Source: RBG-16-66-20 sp040752005 (GTDB taxonomy: Bacteria > Pseudomonadota > Gammaproteobacteria > Burkholderiales > SG8-39). From it: a stretch of 64,000 nucleotides of DNA. Both the position numbers and the translations under genes were made by a program. Location: contig JBFMFX010000016.1 of assembly GCA_040752005.1 (NCBI GenBank), forward strand, positions 28,311 to 92,310, given 5' to 3'. Positions 50,777 through 61,849 of the stretch are shown here, piece after piece; within the stretch, counting starts at the first letter, position 1, and every line of letters starts with the position of its first letter. Below the pieces are notes generated by a model. The model worked only from the letters and a program-made list of their open reading frames with translations. It did no database searches and was not told the origin of the DNA.

Positions 50777-51786
50777 CCGAACCATCGGCCGGCTCCGGTG
50801 TCCTGGATGTCGGTGTAGGCGGCCTCCGGTGCTGGCCAGGGCGCGGCGGCGGCGATCTCCAGCGCGCGGCGCACTTCGGCCTCGGCTTCCTCGAGGATCC
50901 GCTTCGCCTGCGCCGCGCCGATTCGCGCCGCGGCGAGCGGCAGCGGATCGTTCTCGATTGCGCGCGCCACCTCCTCGCCGTCGCGGTAGGTCGCCGGGTC
51001 CACCGAAACGTGGCCCTTGAAGCGGTAGGTGATCGCGTGCAGGAACCGCGGCCCGTCGCCCGCCCGAACGCGCGCAAGCAGCTCGCCCGCGGCGGCGTCC
51101 ACCGCGAACACGTCGTTGCCGTCCACCACCAATCCGTCCACGCCGATCGCCCGCGCGCGCGCGAGCGCCCCCTCGCCCGCCGTCATCGCTGCGGTGGGCG
51201 TGGTCGCCGACCAGCGGTTGTCCTCGCAGACGAAAAGAACCGGCAGGCGGTGGATCGCGGCCCAGTTGAGGCCCTCCAGAAAGGGCCCGCGGTTGACCGC
51301 CCCGTCGCCGAAGAAACAGGCGACGACTTCGCCTCCGCCACGGATTCTCACCGCGTGCGCGGCGCCGACCGCGATCGGGATGCCGGCCGCGACCACGCCG
51401 TTTGCGCCGAGCATGCCGACGGAGAAGTCGGCGATGTGCATCGAGCCGCCCTTGCCGCGGTTCGTGCCGCTCGCGCGACCGAACAGCTCGCACATCATGC
51501 GTTCGATCGAGGCGCCCTTGGCGATGGTGTGGCCGTGGCCGCGGTGCGTGGAGGTGATGAGGTCGGCGGGCGCCAGATTCGCGCACACGCCCGCCGCCAC
51601 CGCCTCCTGCCCGGTGGAAAGATGCAGCGGTCCGCGCACCCGCACATCGGCCGCGAGCGCTGCGCCGAACGCCGACACGCCGCCGCGCGAGGCCTCCTCG
51701 GCGGCGTTCTCGAACGCGCGGATGCGCGCCATGGTCCGAAAGAGCGCCCGCGCGCGCTCTTGGGAGATGTCGGATGCGCCTTGCAA
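50773..51786 (-). CDS. Thiamine-dependent 2-oxo acid/acetoin dehydrogenase E1 alpha subunit
   Basis: A 337-residue protein from TTG 51786; ATG 51732 is possible but would remove the helix QERARALFRTMARIRAFENA. The thiamine diphosphate motif is GDGAVNRGPFLEGLNWAAIH followed by LPVLFVCEDNRWS, and the phosphorylation-loop-like region THRGHGHTIAKG is present. The overall pattern is closer to acetoin/branched-chain type E1 alpha than to the homodimeric pyruvate E1. A TAAACT hexamer 15 nt before the start codon may be its -10. It appears to be the first gene of E1 alpha-E1 beta-dctP-dctQ-dctM. Confidence 0.88.
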   Translation of the reverse strand: MQGASDISQERARALFRTMARIRAFENAAEEASRGGVSAFGAALAADVRVRGPLHLSTGQEAVAAGVCANLAPADLITSTHRGHGHTIAKGASIERMMCELFGRASGTNRGKGGSMHIADFSVGMLGANGVVAAGIPIAVGAAHAVRIRGGGEVVACFFGDGAVNRGPFLEGLNWAAIHRLPVLFVCEDNRWSATTPTAAMTAGEGALARARAIGVDGLVVDGNDVFAVDAAAGELLARVRAGDGPRFLHAITYRFKGHVSVDPATYRDGEEVARAIENDPLPLAAARIGAAQAKRILEEAEAEVRRALEIAAAAPWPAPEAAYTDIQDTGAGRWFG

Positions 51787-51859
51787 GAGGGCGCGAGTTT
51801 AGCAGCGCCGGGCGGCGGACCGCGTCAGGGCAGCGCCCGTTTCGCGCCGCCGCCTGCGC

Positions 51860-52306
51860 TCATCCGGAAGCCGGAGCACAGCAAGCCGTCCGCGCCGCGC
51901 CCTCCGGTGTCGGCGCCGCCGCGCGCATGTCCCCGCCGTACACCGGCGCCGATTCCAGCGTGTGGAACGACTCCCACGCGATTCCTTGCGGGTCGAGCGT
52001 CCAGTGCTTGTCGCTCCTGGCGTAGCAGCAGGTGGCGCCCCGCTGGTCCTGGATCGCGACCTGCGCCTGCGCGAGCTGCGAGCGCAGCGCGCGCAGTTCC
52101 GCGTCCGTCTCGACCTGGATGCCGAGGTGATCGAGCCCCGGCCGCGCGCCGCGCTGCGAGATCGCGAAGTTCACCCGGGGGTCCTCGAGCTGCCATTTGG
52201 CGTAATCATTTTTTCTGACGGTCGGCTCGGCGCCGAACAGCGCGCGATAGAAGCGCACGCTGCGCTCGAGATCATGCACGGCGACGTGGACGTGAAGCCT
52301 TTTCAT
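51860..52306 (-). CDS. arsI: ArsI-type C-As lyase (CadI/ArsI VOC-fold dioxygenase)
   Basis: A 148-residue protein of the vicinal-oxygen-chelate fold. ATG 52306, preceded by GAGAGGAG, gives KRLHVHVAVHDLERSVRFY. The adjacent Cys93-Cys94 in GATCCYARSDKHW is the hallmark of ArsI, which binds trivalent organoarsenicals. Likely metal ligands are His5 or His7, His60 in GLDHLGIQVE and Glu112 in GIAWESFH. The enzyme uses Fe(II) and oxygen to split the carbon-arsenic bond of methylarsenite and related aromatic compounds. It overlaps the arsR gene by 35 bp and ends with a further CC pair (residues near 143). Cadmium-induced CadI relatives share the fold, so the substrate is likely but not proven. Confidence 0.85.
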   Translation of the reverse strand: MKRLHVHVAVHDLERSVRFYRALFGAEPTVRKNDYAKWQLEDPRVNFAISQRGARPGLDHLGIQVETDAELRALRSQLAQAQVAIQDQRGATCCYARSDKHWTLDPQGIAWESFHTLESAPVYGGDMRAAAPTPEGAARTACCAPASG

Positions 52307-52643
52307 GGTTTTCTCCTCTCGTGGATTCGGAAACGCTGCGCCGCGGCACGCACGACTTGCCGGAGCCACAGCAGTTCTCGGTCAGGAACGCGAGCAGGGC
52401 GTTCATCCGCGCGTAGTCCGCGAAATAGACGACGTAGCGGCCCTCCTGCCGGCTGGCCGCAAGCCCCGCGCGCGCGAGCGTGGCGAGGTGAAACGACAGC
52501 GTCGGCGCTGGAAGGCCGAGCCGCTCGCCGATCGCTCCCGCCGCCATTCCGGCCGGGCCGGCCTGCACGAGCATCCGGTAGATCGCCAGCCGCGTCCGCT
52601 GCGCCAGCGCGGCGAGAGCCGCGAGCACCTGCTTCTCTTCCAT
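52272..52643 (-). CDS. arsR: ArsR-family arsenic-responsive repressor
   Basis: A 123-residue winged-helix regulator with the recognition helix in LGLPAPTLSFHLATLARAGL and the wing SRQEGRYVVYF. The metal-sensing helix motif ELCVCDL of classical ArsR is absent. Instead Cys91-Cys92 and Cys98 (NCCGSGKSC) near the C-terminus match the CC-x5-C spacing of the Acidithiobacillus ferrooxidans ArsR type. It should repress the arsR-arsI transcript until As(III) or methylarsenite binds. The 3' end overlaps arsI. The last 20 residues (RGENHEKASRPRRRA) are read through the arsI start region and are probably dispensable. Confidence 0.88.
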   Translation of the reverse strand: MEEKQVLAALAALAQRTRLAIYRMLVQAGPAGMAAGAIGERLGLPAPTLSFHLATLARAGLAASRQEGRYVVYFADYARMNALLAFLTENCCGSGKSCVPRRSVSESTRGENHEKASRPRRRA

Positions 52644-52644
52644 G

Positions 52645-52678
52645 TTTCTAGAATTATCGAAATGAAAGCCACTGTCAA
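52645..52678 (-). promoter_or_regulatory. arsR promoter and candidate ArsR operator
   Basis: On the - strand a perfect TTGACA (52678-52673) stands 17 bp before AATTCT (52655-52650) or 14 bp before GATAAT (52658-52653). The imperfect palindrome TTTCGATAATTCTAGAAA (52662-52645; 14 of 18 positions symmetric) covers the -10 region and ends 1 bp before the ATG, an ideal place for a repressor. The start of the mRNA would be almost leaderless. Binding is inferred. Confidence 0.6.
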
Positions 52679-52687
52679 GCGCGCCCC

Positions 52688-54043
52688 TCAGGCGGCCGCC
52701 GCCTCCCGGATCGCCGCGGCGATCGAATTCGCCGCCGCTTCAACGACTTGCCTCTTCGCCCCCTCCACCATCACGCGCAGCACCGGCTCGGTGCCGGAGT
52801 TGCGCAGCAGCACCCGCCCGCGGCCGTTCATGCGCCGTTCGGCCTCGGCCTTGGCGCGCCCCACCGCCTTGTGCCGGGTCCAGTCGAAGCCGCGCGGCAC
52901 CTTTACGTTGACGAGCACCTGCGGATACATCTTCAGGCCGGCGGTGAGCGCCGCGAGCGACCTTCCGGACTCGCGCACCGCGGCGAGCACCTGCAGCGCC
53001 GAGATGATCCCGTCGCCGGTGGTGTGCTTGTCGAGGCAGATGATGTGGCCCGAGTTCTCGCCGCCGAGCAGCCACCCTTTCTCCCGCATCAGCTCCAGCA
53101 CGTAGCGGTCGCCCACCGCCGCGCGGGCGAACGGCAGCCTCATCCGCGCGAACGCCTTCTCCAACGCGAGGTTGGTCATCAGCGTGCCCACCACTCCGCC
53201 CGGGCGCTGCCGGCGGGCGAGGCGCTGGCGCGCGATCACGTAAAGCAGCTGGTCGCCGTCGTAGGCGGTCCCGGCGCGGTCCACGATCACCACCCGGTCG
53301 CCGTCGCCGTCGAGCGCAATGCCGAAATCGGCCTGGCGGCGCTTGACCTCCATCGCCAGATTCTGCGGCGCGGTCGCGCCGAACATGTCGTTGATGTTGA
53401 AGCCATCGGGGCTGGCGCCGATCGCCGCCACCTCGGCGCCCAGCTCGTGGAAGACGTGCGGCGCCACGTTGTACGCCGCCCCGTGCGCGCAATCCACCAC
53501 CAGCCGCATGCCCTTCAGATCCAGCTCGGCGGGAAAGGTGGACTTGCAGAACTCGACGTAGCGGCCCTGCGCGTCGTCCACGCGCCGCGCGCGTCCCAGC
53601 GTCGCCGCGCTGTTGCAGCCCATCGGCTGCTCCAGACGCTGCTCGATCGCGGCCTCGACGGCGTCGGGCAGCTTGAAGCCGTCGCCGGAGAAGAACTTGA
53701 TGCCGTTGTCGGGATACGGATTGTGCGAGGCGCTGATGACCACCCCGGCCGCGAGTCGCAGCGCGCGCGTGAGATAGGCGACGCCCGGCGTCGGCAGCGG
53801 CCCGCACAGCAGCACGTCCACGCCCGCGGCCGAGAACCCGGCCTCCAGCGCCGCCTCGATCATGTAGCCGGAGATGCGCGTGTCCTTGCCGATCAGCACG
53901 GCGGGACGCTCGCCCGAGCCCCCGCCGCGCGCCGCGAGCACGCGCCCGGCCGCGTAGCCCAGCCGCAGCACGAACTCCGGCGTGATCGGCGCCGAGCCGA
54001 CGGTGCCGCGCACGCCGTCGGTGCCGAAATATTTCCTGCTCAT
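52688..54043 (-). CDS. glmM: Phosphoglucosamine mutase
   Basis: A 451-residue enzyme that converts glucosamine 6-phosphate to glucosamine 1-phosphate for peptidoglycan and lipopolysaccharide. The start RKYFGTDGVRGTVG, phosphoserine loop ISASHNPYPDNG (Ser106), metal loop ALDGDGDRVVIVD, sugar loop GGENSGHI and phosphate loop RNSGTEPVLRVMVE are all present. ATG 54043 overlaps the folP stop (ATGA). It is the last gene of the rlmE-ftsH-folP-glmM cluster, in the same order as E. coli. Confidence 0.97.
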   Translation of the reverse strand: MSRKYFGTDGVRGTVGSAPITPEFVLRLGYAAGRVLAARGGGSGERPAVLIGKDTRISGYMIEAALEAGFSAAGVDVLLCGPLPTPGVAYLTRALRLAAGVVISASHNPYPDNGIKFFSGDGFKLPDAVEAAIEQRLEQPMGCNSAATLGRARRVDDAQGRYVEFCKSTFPAELDLKGMRLVVDCAHGAAYNVAPHVFHELGAEVAAIGASPDGFNINDMFGATAPQNLAMEVKRRQADFGIALDGDGDRVVIVDRAGTAYDGDQLLYVIARQRLARRQRPGGVVGTLMTNLALEKAFARMRLPFARAAVGDRYVLELMREKGWLLGGENSGHIICLDKHTTGDGIISALQVLAAVRESGRSLAALTAGLKMYPQVLVNVKVPRGFDWTRHKAVGRAKAEAERRMNGRGRVLLRNSGTEPVLRVMVEGAKRQVVEAAANSIAAAIREAAAA

Positions 54044-54876
54044 CGCCTCCCCCCGCGAACCGCGAGCCACACCGCGAGCGCATCGCGCGTCTCGCGCACG
54101 TCGTGCACGCGCACAATTGTCGCGCCCGCCTGCGCCGCGAGCAAAGCCGCCGCCAGGCTCGCCGCGAGTCGCTCGCCGGCCGGCCGGCCAGTGATTGCGC
54201 CGAGCGTGGATTTGCGCGACAGGCCGACCGCGATCGGCACGCCCAGCTCGGAGAACTCGGCGAGGCGCCGCAGCAGCTCCAGGTTGTGCGCCGCGGTCTT
54301 GCCGAACCCGAAGCCCGGATCGGCGACGATGCGCTCGCGCGCGATGCCGGCGGCCTCGGCCGCGGCGATGCGCGCCGCGAGATACGACTTGACCTCGGCG
54401 ACGACATCGGCATAGATGGGGTTGTCCTGCATCGTCGCCGGATCGCCTTTCTTGTGCATCAGGCACACACCGCAGCCGCTCGCGGCCACCGCCGCCAGCG
54501 CTCCCGGCGCTTCCAGCGCCTCGACGTCGTTCACCATCGAGGCGCCGGCGGCGAGCGCCTCGCGCATGACGCGCGGCCGGCGCGTGTCCACCGAGAGCGG
54601 CACCGGGAGCTCGCGCAGCGCCTCCAGCACCGGCAGCACGCGCTCGAGCTCCTCGTCCTCGGAAACCGGCCGCGCCCCAGGCCGGGTGGACTCGCCACCG
54701 ACATCGACGATGTCGGCGCCCTCGGCGACCATGCGCTGCGCGTGCGCGATCGCCGCATCGCGCTCCAGAAAGCGCCCACCGTCGGAAAAGGAATCGGGGG
54801 TGACGTTGAGCACGCCCATCACCAGCGGGCGCTCAAGCGCCAGCGAAAACCGCCCGCAGCGCAGGGTCCCCGCCAT
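54040..54876 (-). CDS. folP: Dihydropteroate synthase
   Basis: A 278-residue TIM-barrel enzyme of folate synthesis that joins p-aminobenzoate to the pterin diphosphate; target of sulfonamides. Conserved parts: VMGVLNVTPDSFSDGGRF, GADIVDVGGESTRPGA, SVDTRRPRVMREAL, NDVEAL, DPGFGFGKTAAHN and the last-strand VRVHDVRETRDAL. It lies between ftsH (54 bp away) and glmM (4 bp overlap). No substitutions typical of resistance can be assigned by eye. Confidence 0.96.
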   Translation of the reverse strand: MAGTLRCGRFSLALERPLVMGVLNVTPDSFSDGGRFLERDAAIAHAQRMVAEGADIVDVGGESTRPGARPVSEDEELERVLPVLEALRELPVPLSVDTRRPRVMREALAAGASMVNDVEALEAPGALAAVAASGCGVCLMHKKGDPATMQDNPIYADVVAEVKSYLAARIAAAEAAGIARERIVADPGFGFGKTAAHNLELLRRLAEFSELGVPIAVGLSRKSTLGAITGRPAGERLAASLAAALLAAQAGATIVRVHDVRETRDALAVWLAVRGGRR

Positions 54877-54930
54877 GCCCTCGCCTTCGCTTCACCCCAC
54901 GCGGCGCGGCCGCGCGCCGCTTCGCGCCGC

Positions 54931-56811
54931 TCAGCTCGTCGCCGCGGGCGCCGCGGCGCCGCCGCGCGCGCCCTCGCCAGGCGCGCCCGCCGCCGGTGTG
55001 CCGGATGCGCTCTGCCGCGGCGGACGCGGCGGCCGACCCTCCATGATGTCGTTGATCTGGTCCGCGTCCAGCGTCTCCAGCTCCAGCAGCGCCTTTGCCA
55101 GCGCCTCGACCTTGTCGCGGTTTTCCTCGATCAGCCGGCGCGCGAGCCGGTACTGCTCGTCGATGATGCGGCGGATCTCGGCGTCCACCTTCTGCATCGT
55201 CGCCTCCGAGACGTTCTTGTGCGTGGTGATCGAACGGCCGAGGAAGATCTCGCCCTCGTTCTCGCCATACACCATCGGCCCGAGCACGTCGGACATGCCC
55301 CACTGCGTCACCATGCGGCGCGCGATTTCGGTGGCGCGCTCGAAATCGTTCGCCGCCCCGGTGGTCATCTGCTTCATGAAGATCTCCTCGGCGATGCGCC
55401 CGCCGAAGAGCACCGCGATGGTGTTGAGCAGCCGCTCGCGGTCCTGGCTGTAGCGGTCGTGCTCGGGAAGCTGCATGGTGACGCCGAGCGCCCGCCCGCG
55501 CGGAATGATGGTCACCTTGTGCACCGGATCGGTCTTGGGCAAGAGCTTCGCCACCACCGCGTGGCCCGCCTCGTGGTAGGCGGTATTCCGGCGCTCTTCC
55601 TCCGGCATCACCATCGAGCGCCGCTCGGCTCCCATGATCACCTTGTCCTTGGCGCGCTCGAAATCGTCCATGTCGACCAGGCGCTTGTTCGCGCGCGCGG
55701 CAAAAAGCGCCGCCTCGTTCACCAGGTTGGCGAGGTCCGCCCCGGAGAAGCCGGGCGTGCCGCGGGCGATCACGTCGGCGCGCACGTCGGGCGCGAGCGG
55801 CACCTTGCGCATGTGCACCTTGAGGATCTCCTCGCGGCCGCGGATGTCGGGCAGCGGCACCACCACCTGCCGGTCGAAGCGCCCGGGCCTGAGCAGCGCC
55901 GGGTCGAGCACATCGGGCCGGTTGGTCGCGGCGATGACGATCACGCCCACGTTCGCCTCGAAGCCGTCCATCTCGACGAGGAGCTGATTCAGGGTCTGCT
56001 CGCGCTCGTCGTTGCCGCCGCCCAGTCCGGCCCCGCGCTGGCGCCCGACGGCGTCAATCTCGTCGATGAACACGATGCAGGGCGCGTGCTTCTTCGCCTG
56101 CTCGAACATATCGCGCACGCGCGCCGCGCCCACGCCGACGAACATCTCGACGAAGTCCGAGCCCGAGATCGAGAAGAACGGCACCTTCGCTTCGCCGGCG
56201 ATGGCGCGCGCCAGCAGCGTCTTGCCGGTGCCGGGGTTGCCGACCATCAGCACGCCGCGCGGAATGCGCCCGCCCAGCTTCTGGAACTTCGACGGATCGC
56301 GCAGGAAATCCACCAGCTCGGCCACTTCCTCCTTCGCCTCCTCGCAGCCGGCGACGTCGGCGAAGGTCACGGTGTTGGTGGACTCGTCGAGCATCCGGGC
56401 GCGCGACTTGCCGAAGCTGAACGCCCCGCCCCGGCCTCCGCCCTGCATCTGGCGCATGAAGAAGATCCACACGCCGATGAGCAGCAGCATCGGGAACCAG
56501 GAAACGAAGATGTTCATGAGCAGCGACGGCTCCTCCTCGGGCTTCGCCTCGACCTTCACCCCGTACTTGAGCAGGTCGGAGACGAGCCAGATGTCGCCCG
56601 GCGAGTAGCTCACCACGCTCTTGTTGTCGATCGTGGTGGCCTTCAGCTGGCGCCCCTCGATGGTGACCTTGGCGATGCGCCCGGCCTTGACCTCCTCGAG
56701 GAACTGCGAGTAGTCGATCGGCGCGCGCGCCGTCTGGCGGGTGTTGAACTGGTTGAACACGGTCATCAGCACAAGGCCGATCACGAGCCAGATGACCAGG
56801 TTCTTCAGCAT
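54931..56811 (-). CDS. ftsH: ATP-dependent zinc metalloprotease FtsH
   Basis: A 626-residue membrane AAA+ protease. Helices at about 4-21 and 98-119 flank a periplasmic domain. Walker A is GNPGTGKT at 191-198 (the usual second residue is Pro), Walker B CIVFIDEIDAVG at 245-256, the second region of homology ATNRPDVLDPALLRPGRFDR, and the zinc motif HEAGH at 413-417. It degrades misassembled membrane proteins and regulators such as LpxC. ATG 56811 gives the standard MLKN start; the upstream open part is not FtsH-like. The Pro/Ala/Gly-rich C-terminal tail (about 590-626) is typical. A TAAACT hexamer at 56863-56858 may be its own promoter. Confidence 0.97.
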   Translation of the reverse strand: MLKNLVIWLVIGLVLMTVFNQFNTRQTARAPIDYSQFLEEVKAGRIAKVTIEGRQLKATTIDNKSVVSYSPGDIWLVSDLLKYGVKVEAKPEEEPSLLMNIFVSWFPMLLLIGVWIFFMRQMQGGGRGGAFSFGKSRARMLDESTNTVTFADVAGCEEAKEEVAELVDFLRDPSKFQKLGGRIPRGVLMVGNPGTGKTLLARAIAGEAKVPFFSISGSDFVEMFVGVGAARVRDMFEQAKKHAPCIVFIDEIDAVGRQRGAGLGGGNDEREQTLNQLLVEMDGFEANVGVIVIAATNRPDVLDPALLRPGRFDRQVVVPLPDIRGREEILKVHMRKVPLAPDVRADVIARGTPGFSGADLANLVNEAALFAARANKRLVDMDDFERAKDKVIMGAERRSMVMPEEERRNTAYHEAGHAVVAKLLPKTDPVHKVTIIPRGRALGVTMQLPEHDRYSQDRERLLNTIAVLFGGRIAEEIFMKQMTTGAANDFERATEIARRMVTQWGMSDVLGPMVYGENEGEIFLGRSITTHKNVSEATMQKVDAEIRRIIDEQYRLARRLIEENRDKVEALAKALLELETLDADQINDIMEGRPPRPPRQSASGTPAAGAPGEGARGGAAAPAATS

Positions 56812-56843
56812 GTTATTCAAGGACTTGCTCCTTCGTGTGGCGG

Positions 56844-56887
56844 CGCCGCAATCCGGCAGTTTACGCCGTTTTCGATAGATTGCGGCG
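56844..56887. repeat. 10-bp inverted repeat flanking a -10-like element before ftsH
   Basis: CGCCGCAATC (56844-56853) and GATTGCGGCG (56878-56887) are perfect inverted arms separated by 24 bp, inside the 88-bp gap between rlmE and ftsH. TAAACT (- strand, 56863-56858) lies in the middle. No T run follows, so this is not a standard terminator; it may be an operator or an mRNA structure. Function unknown. Confidence 0.5.
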
Positions 56888-56899
56888 GCGGCGCCAAGT

Positions 56900-57610
56900 T
56901 CAATCGCCGCGTTGCGGGGCAAGGCCCCGGGCAAGCAGGTAAACCTCGCGCGATTCCGCCCGCGAAGCCGCGGGCTTGCACGTCTTCACCTTGCGGAACA
57001 AGCGTCGCAGCGCGGCGAGAATGCCGCCGAACTCCGATCCCTGGAACACCTTGACCAGGAACGCCCCTTCCGGGGCGAGGATATCCTCGCAAAAAGCGAT
57101 GGCGGCGTGCACCAGCTCGGCCGCGCGCGCCTGGTCGGCGGCGGCGATGCCGGAGACGTTGGGCATCATGTCCGATAGCACCACGTCCGCCCTGCCGCCG
57201 ACTGCCTCGCGCACCGCCGCGCGCACCTGCGGGTCGAGGAAACTGCCGCGGACGAAACGCACCCCGGCCGGGGGCGACATGTCGAGGACGTCCACCGCGA
57301 TCACCTTGCCCCGGTCGCCGACGCGGCGCGCGGCGACCTGGCTCCAGCCGCCCGGCGCCGCCCCGAGGTCCACCACCACCGCGCCCGCGCGCAGCAGGCG
57401 CTCGCGGTCGTCAATCTCGATCAGCTTCCAGGCGGCGCGCGAACGATAGCCTTGCGCCCGCGCGCGCTGCACGAACGGATCGGCGAGGTGCCGGCGCATC
57501 CACTGCCGGCTGGAATGGCGGGCGGCGATGGCGCGCTTACTCCTGGCGAGGCCACCCTGCGCGCCGCTTGACGGCGCGCGCCAGCGCCCGCGACACTCGT
57601 ACACCCGCAT
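56900..57610 (-). CDS. rlmE: 23S rRNA 2'-O-ribose U2552 methyltransferase
   Basis: An FtsJ/RrmJ-type SAM-dependent methyltransferase that modifies the ribosomal A-site region and aids 50S assembly. The core is complete: YRSRAAWKLIEID (first catalytic lysine), VVDLGAAPGGWSQVAA (SAM loop), DVVLSDMMPNVSG (catalytic Asp), FLVKVFQGSEF (second Lys) and ESREVYLLARG (Glu). The start is uncertain. Relatives begin near ARSKRAIAARHSS, but the codon at that position (57550-57548) is CTC. Possible starts are ATG 57610 (chosen; GAAGG upstream), GTG 57604, or ATG 57499, which would shorten the N-terminus. ATG 57610 overlaps the ATG of the divergent lipoprotein gene. Confidence 0.88.
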   Translation of the reverse strand: MRVYECRGRWRAPSSGAQGGLARSKRAIAARHSSRQWMRRHLADPFVQRARAQGYRSRAAWKLIEIDDRERLLRAGAVVVDLGAAPGGWSQVAARRVGDRGKVIAVDVLDMSPPAGVRFVRGSFLDPQVRAAVREAVGGRADVVLSDMMPNVSGIAAADQARAAELVHAAIAFCEDILAPEGAFLVKVFQGSEFGGILAALRRLFRKVKTCKPAASRAESREVYLLARGLAPQRGD

Positions 57611-58112
57611 GAGAGCCTTCGCCCTTTGCATCGCCCTTGCCGCGGCTCTTGCCGCGGCCGGCTGCGCCTCCTACGACGGGCGCGGCCCGGTCCCGGGGCA
57701 GTCCACCGCCCGGGAGGTGGAGGCGCTGATGGGCCCGCCCGCCGAGCGCCTGACGCTCGCCGGCGGCGACCGCGTCTGGTTCTATCCGCGCCAGCCTTTC
57801 GGCGTGCAGGTCTACGCGGTGCGCCTGTCGGCCGAGGGCCTGGTGCGCGCAGTCGAGGCGCGGCTCACCGAAGAAAACGTCGCGCGCCTCGTGCCCGGCA
57901 CTTCCACGAAAAAGGACGTGCGGGAGCTGCTCGGGCCACCTTGGGAGACCGGGTTCCTGCCGCGCCAGCAGCGCGAGGTCTGGGGCTACAAGATGGAAAA
58001 CGCGGCGCGCGCGATGCATGACCTGTACGTTCAGTTCTCCGCCGACGGGGTGGTGCGCGAGGTTCTGATGGTGCGCGACGTCAGGAACGAAGTGGGCGGC
58101 GACCGCAGCTAG
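57609..58112 (+). CDS. BamE/SmpA-like outer-membrane lipoprotein with two repeats
   Basis: A 167-residue lipoprotein. The signal FALCIALAAALAAAGC has a lipobox with the acylated Cys near residue 19. Two tandem segments, PGQSTAREVEALMGPPAE and PGTSTKKDVRELLGPPWE, each followed by a Trp/Tyr-rich strand (RVWFYPRQPFGVQVYAV and REVWGYKMEN), match the SmpA/OmlA fold of BamE. It is anchored in the outer membrane or the periplasmic leaflet. It is distinct from the probable true bamE at the right edge of the window. It has no good ribosome-binding site. It converges with greA (7 bp between stops). Confidence 0.85.
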   Translation: MRAFALCIALAAALAAAGCASYDGRGPVPGQSTAREVEALMGPPAERLTLAGGDRVWFYPRQPFGVQVYAVRLSAEGLVRAVEARLTEENVARLVPGTSTKKDVRELLGPPWETGFLPRQQREVWGYKMENAARAMHDLYVQFSADGVVREVLMVRDVRNEVGGDRS

Positions 58113-58119
58113 GCGCGCG

Positions 58120-58593
58120 CTACTCGTAGCGCACCTCGAGGATGGTGTAGCGCTTTTCCCCGCCCGGGGTCTGCACCACCGCCTCGTCGCCGGCGTGCTT
58201 TCCGATCAGCGCGCGCGCCGTCGGCGAGCTGACCGAGATCTTGCCCGCCCGGATGTCGGCCTCGTCCTCGCCGACGATCTGCCAGGTCGCCTTGTCGCCC
58301 GCCTCGTCCTCCACCACCACCGTGGCGGCGAACACCACGCGGCCGTCGGCGTGCAGCGTGCGCGGATCAATGATGTGCGCGTTGGCGAGCTTCGCCTCGA
58401 GATCGCGGATGCGCGCCTCGACGAGCGCCTGGCGCTCGCGCGCGGCGTCGTACTCGGCGTTCTCCGACAGATCGCCGTGGCTGCGCGCCTCGGCGATCGC
58501 GGCCGAGATGCGCGGCCGCTCGACGGTCTTCAGGCGCTGCAGTTCCGCGCGCAGCAGCTCCGCGCCGCGCAGCGTCATCGGGGTCTTCGCCAT
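58120..58593 (-). CDS. greA: Transcription elongation factor GreA
   Basis: A 157-residue Gre factor; E. coli GreA has 158. ATG 58593 gives the start AKTPMTLRGAELLRAELQRL. The coiled-coil tip ARSHGDLSENAEYDAARERQ contains the catalytic acidic pair typical of GreA. The C-terminal domain ends with GGEKRYTILEVRYE. GreA helps backtracked RNA polymerase resume by transcript cleavage. It lies 4 nt after carB in the carA-carB-greA operon, the usual arrangement in this group. Confidence 0.96.
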   Translation of the reverse strand: MAKTPMTLRGAELLRAELQRLKTVERPRISAAIAEARSHGDLSENAEYDAARERQALVEARIRDLEAKLANAHIIDPRTLHADGRVVFAATVVVEDEAGDKATWQIVGEDEADIRAGKISVSSPTARALIGKHAGDEAVVQTPGGEKRYTILEVRYE

Positions 58594-58597
58594 GTGC

Positions 58598-61841
<3,244 letters not shown>

Positions 61842-61849
<8 letters not shown>

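Noticed and set aside
54103..57054. A 983-codon open frame on the + strand opposite folP and ftsH
   Set aside because: Fully antisense to intact essential genes, low-complexity composition and no recognisable start context.
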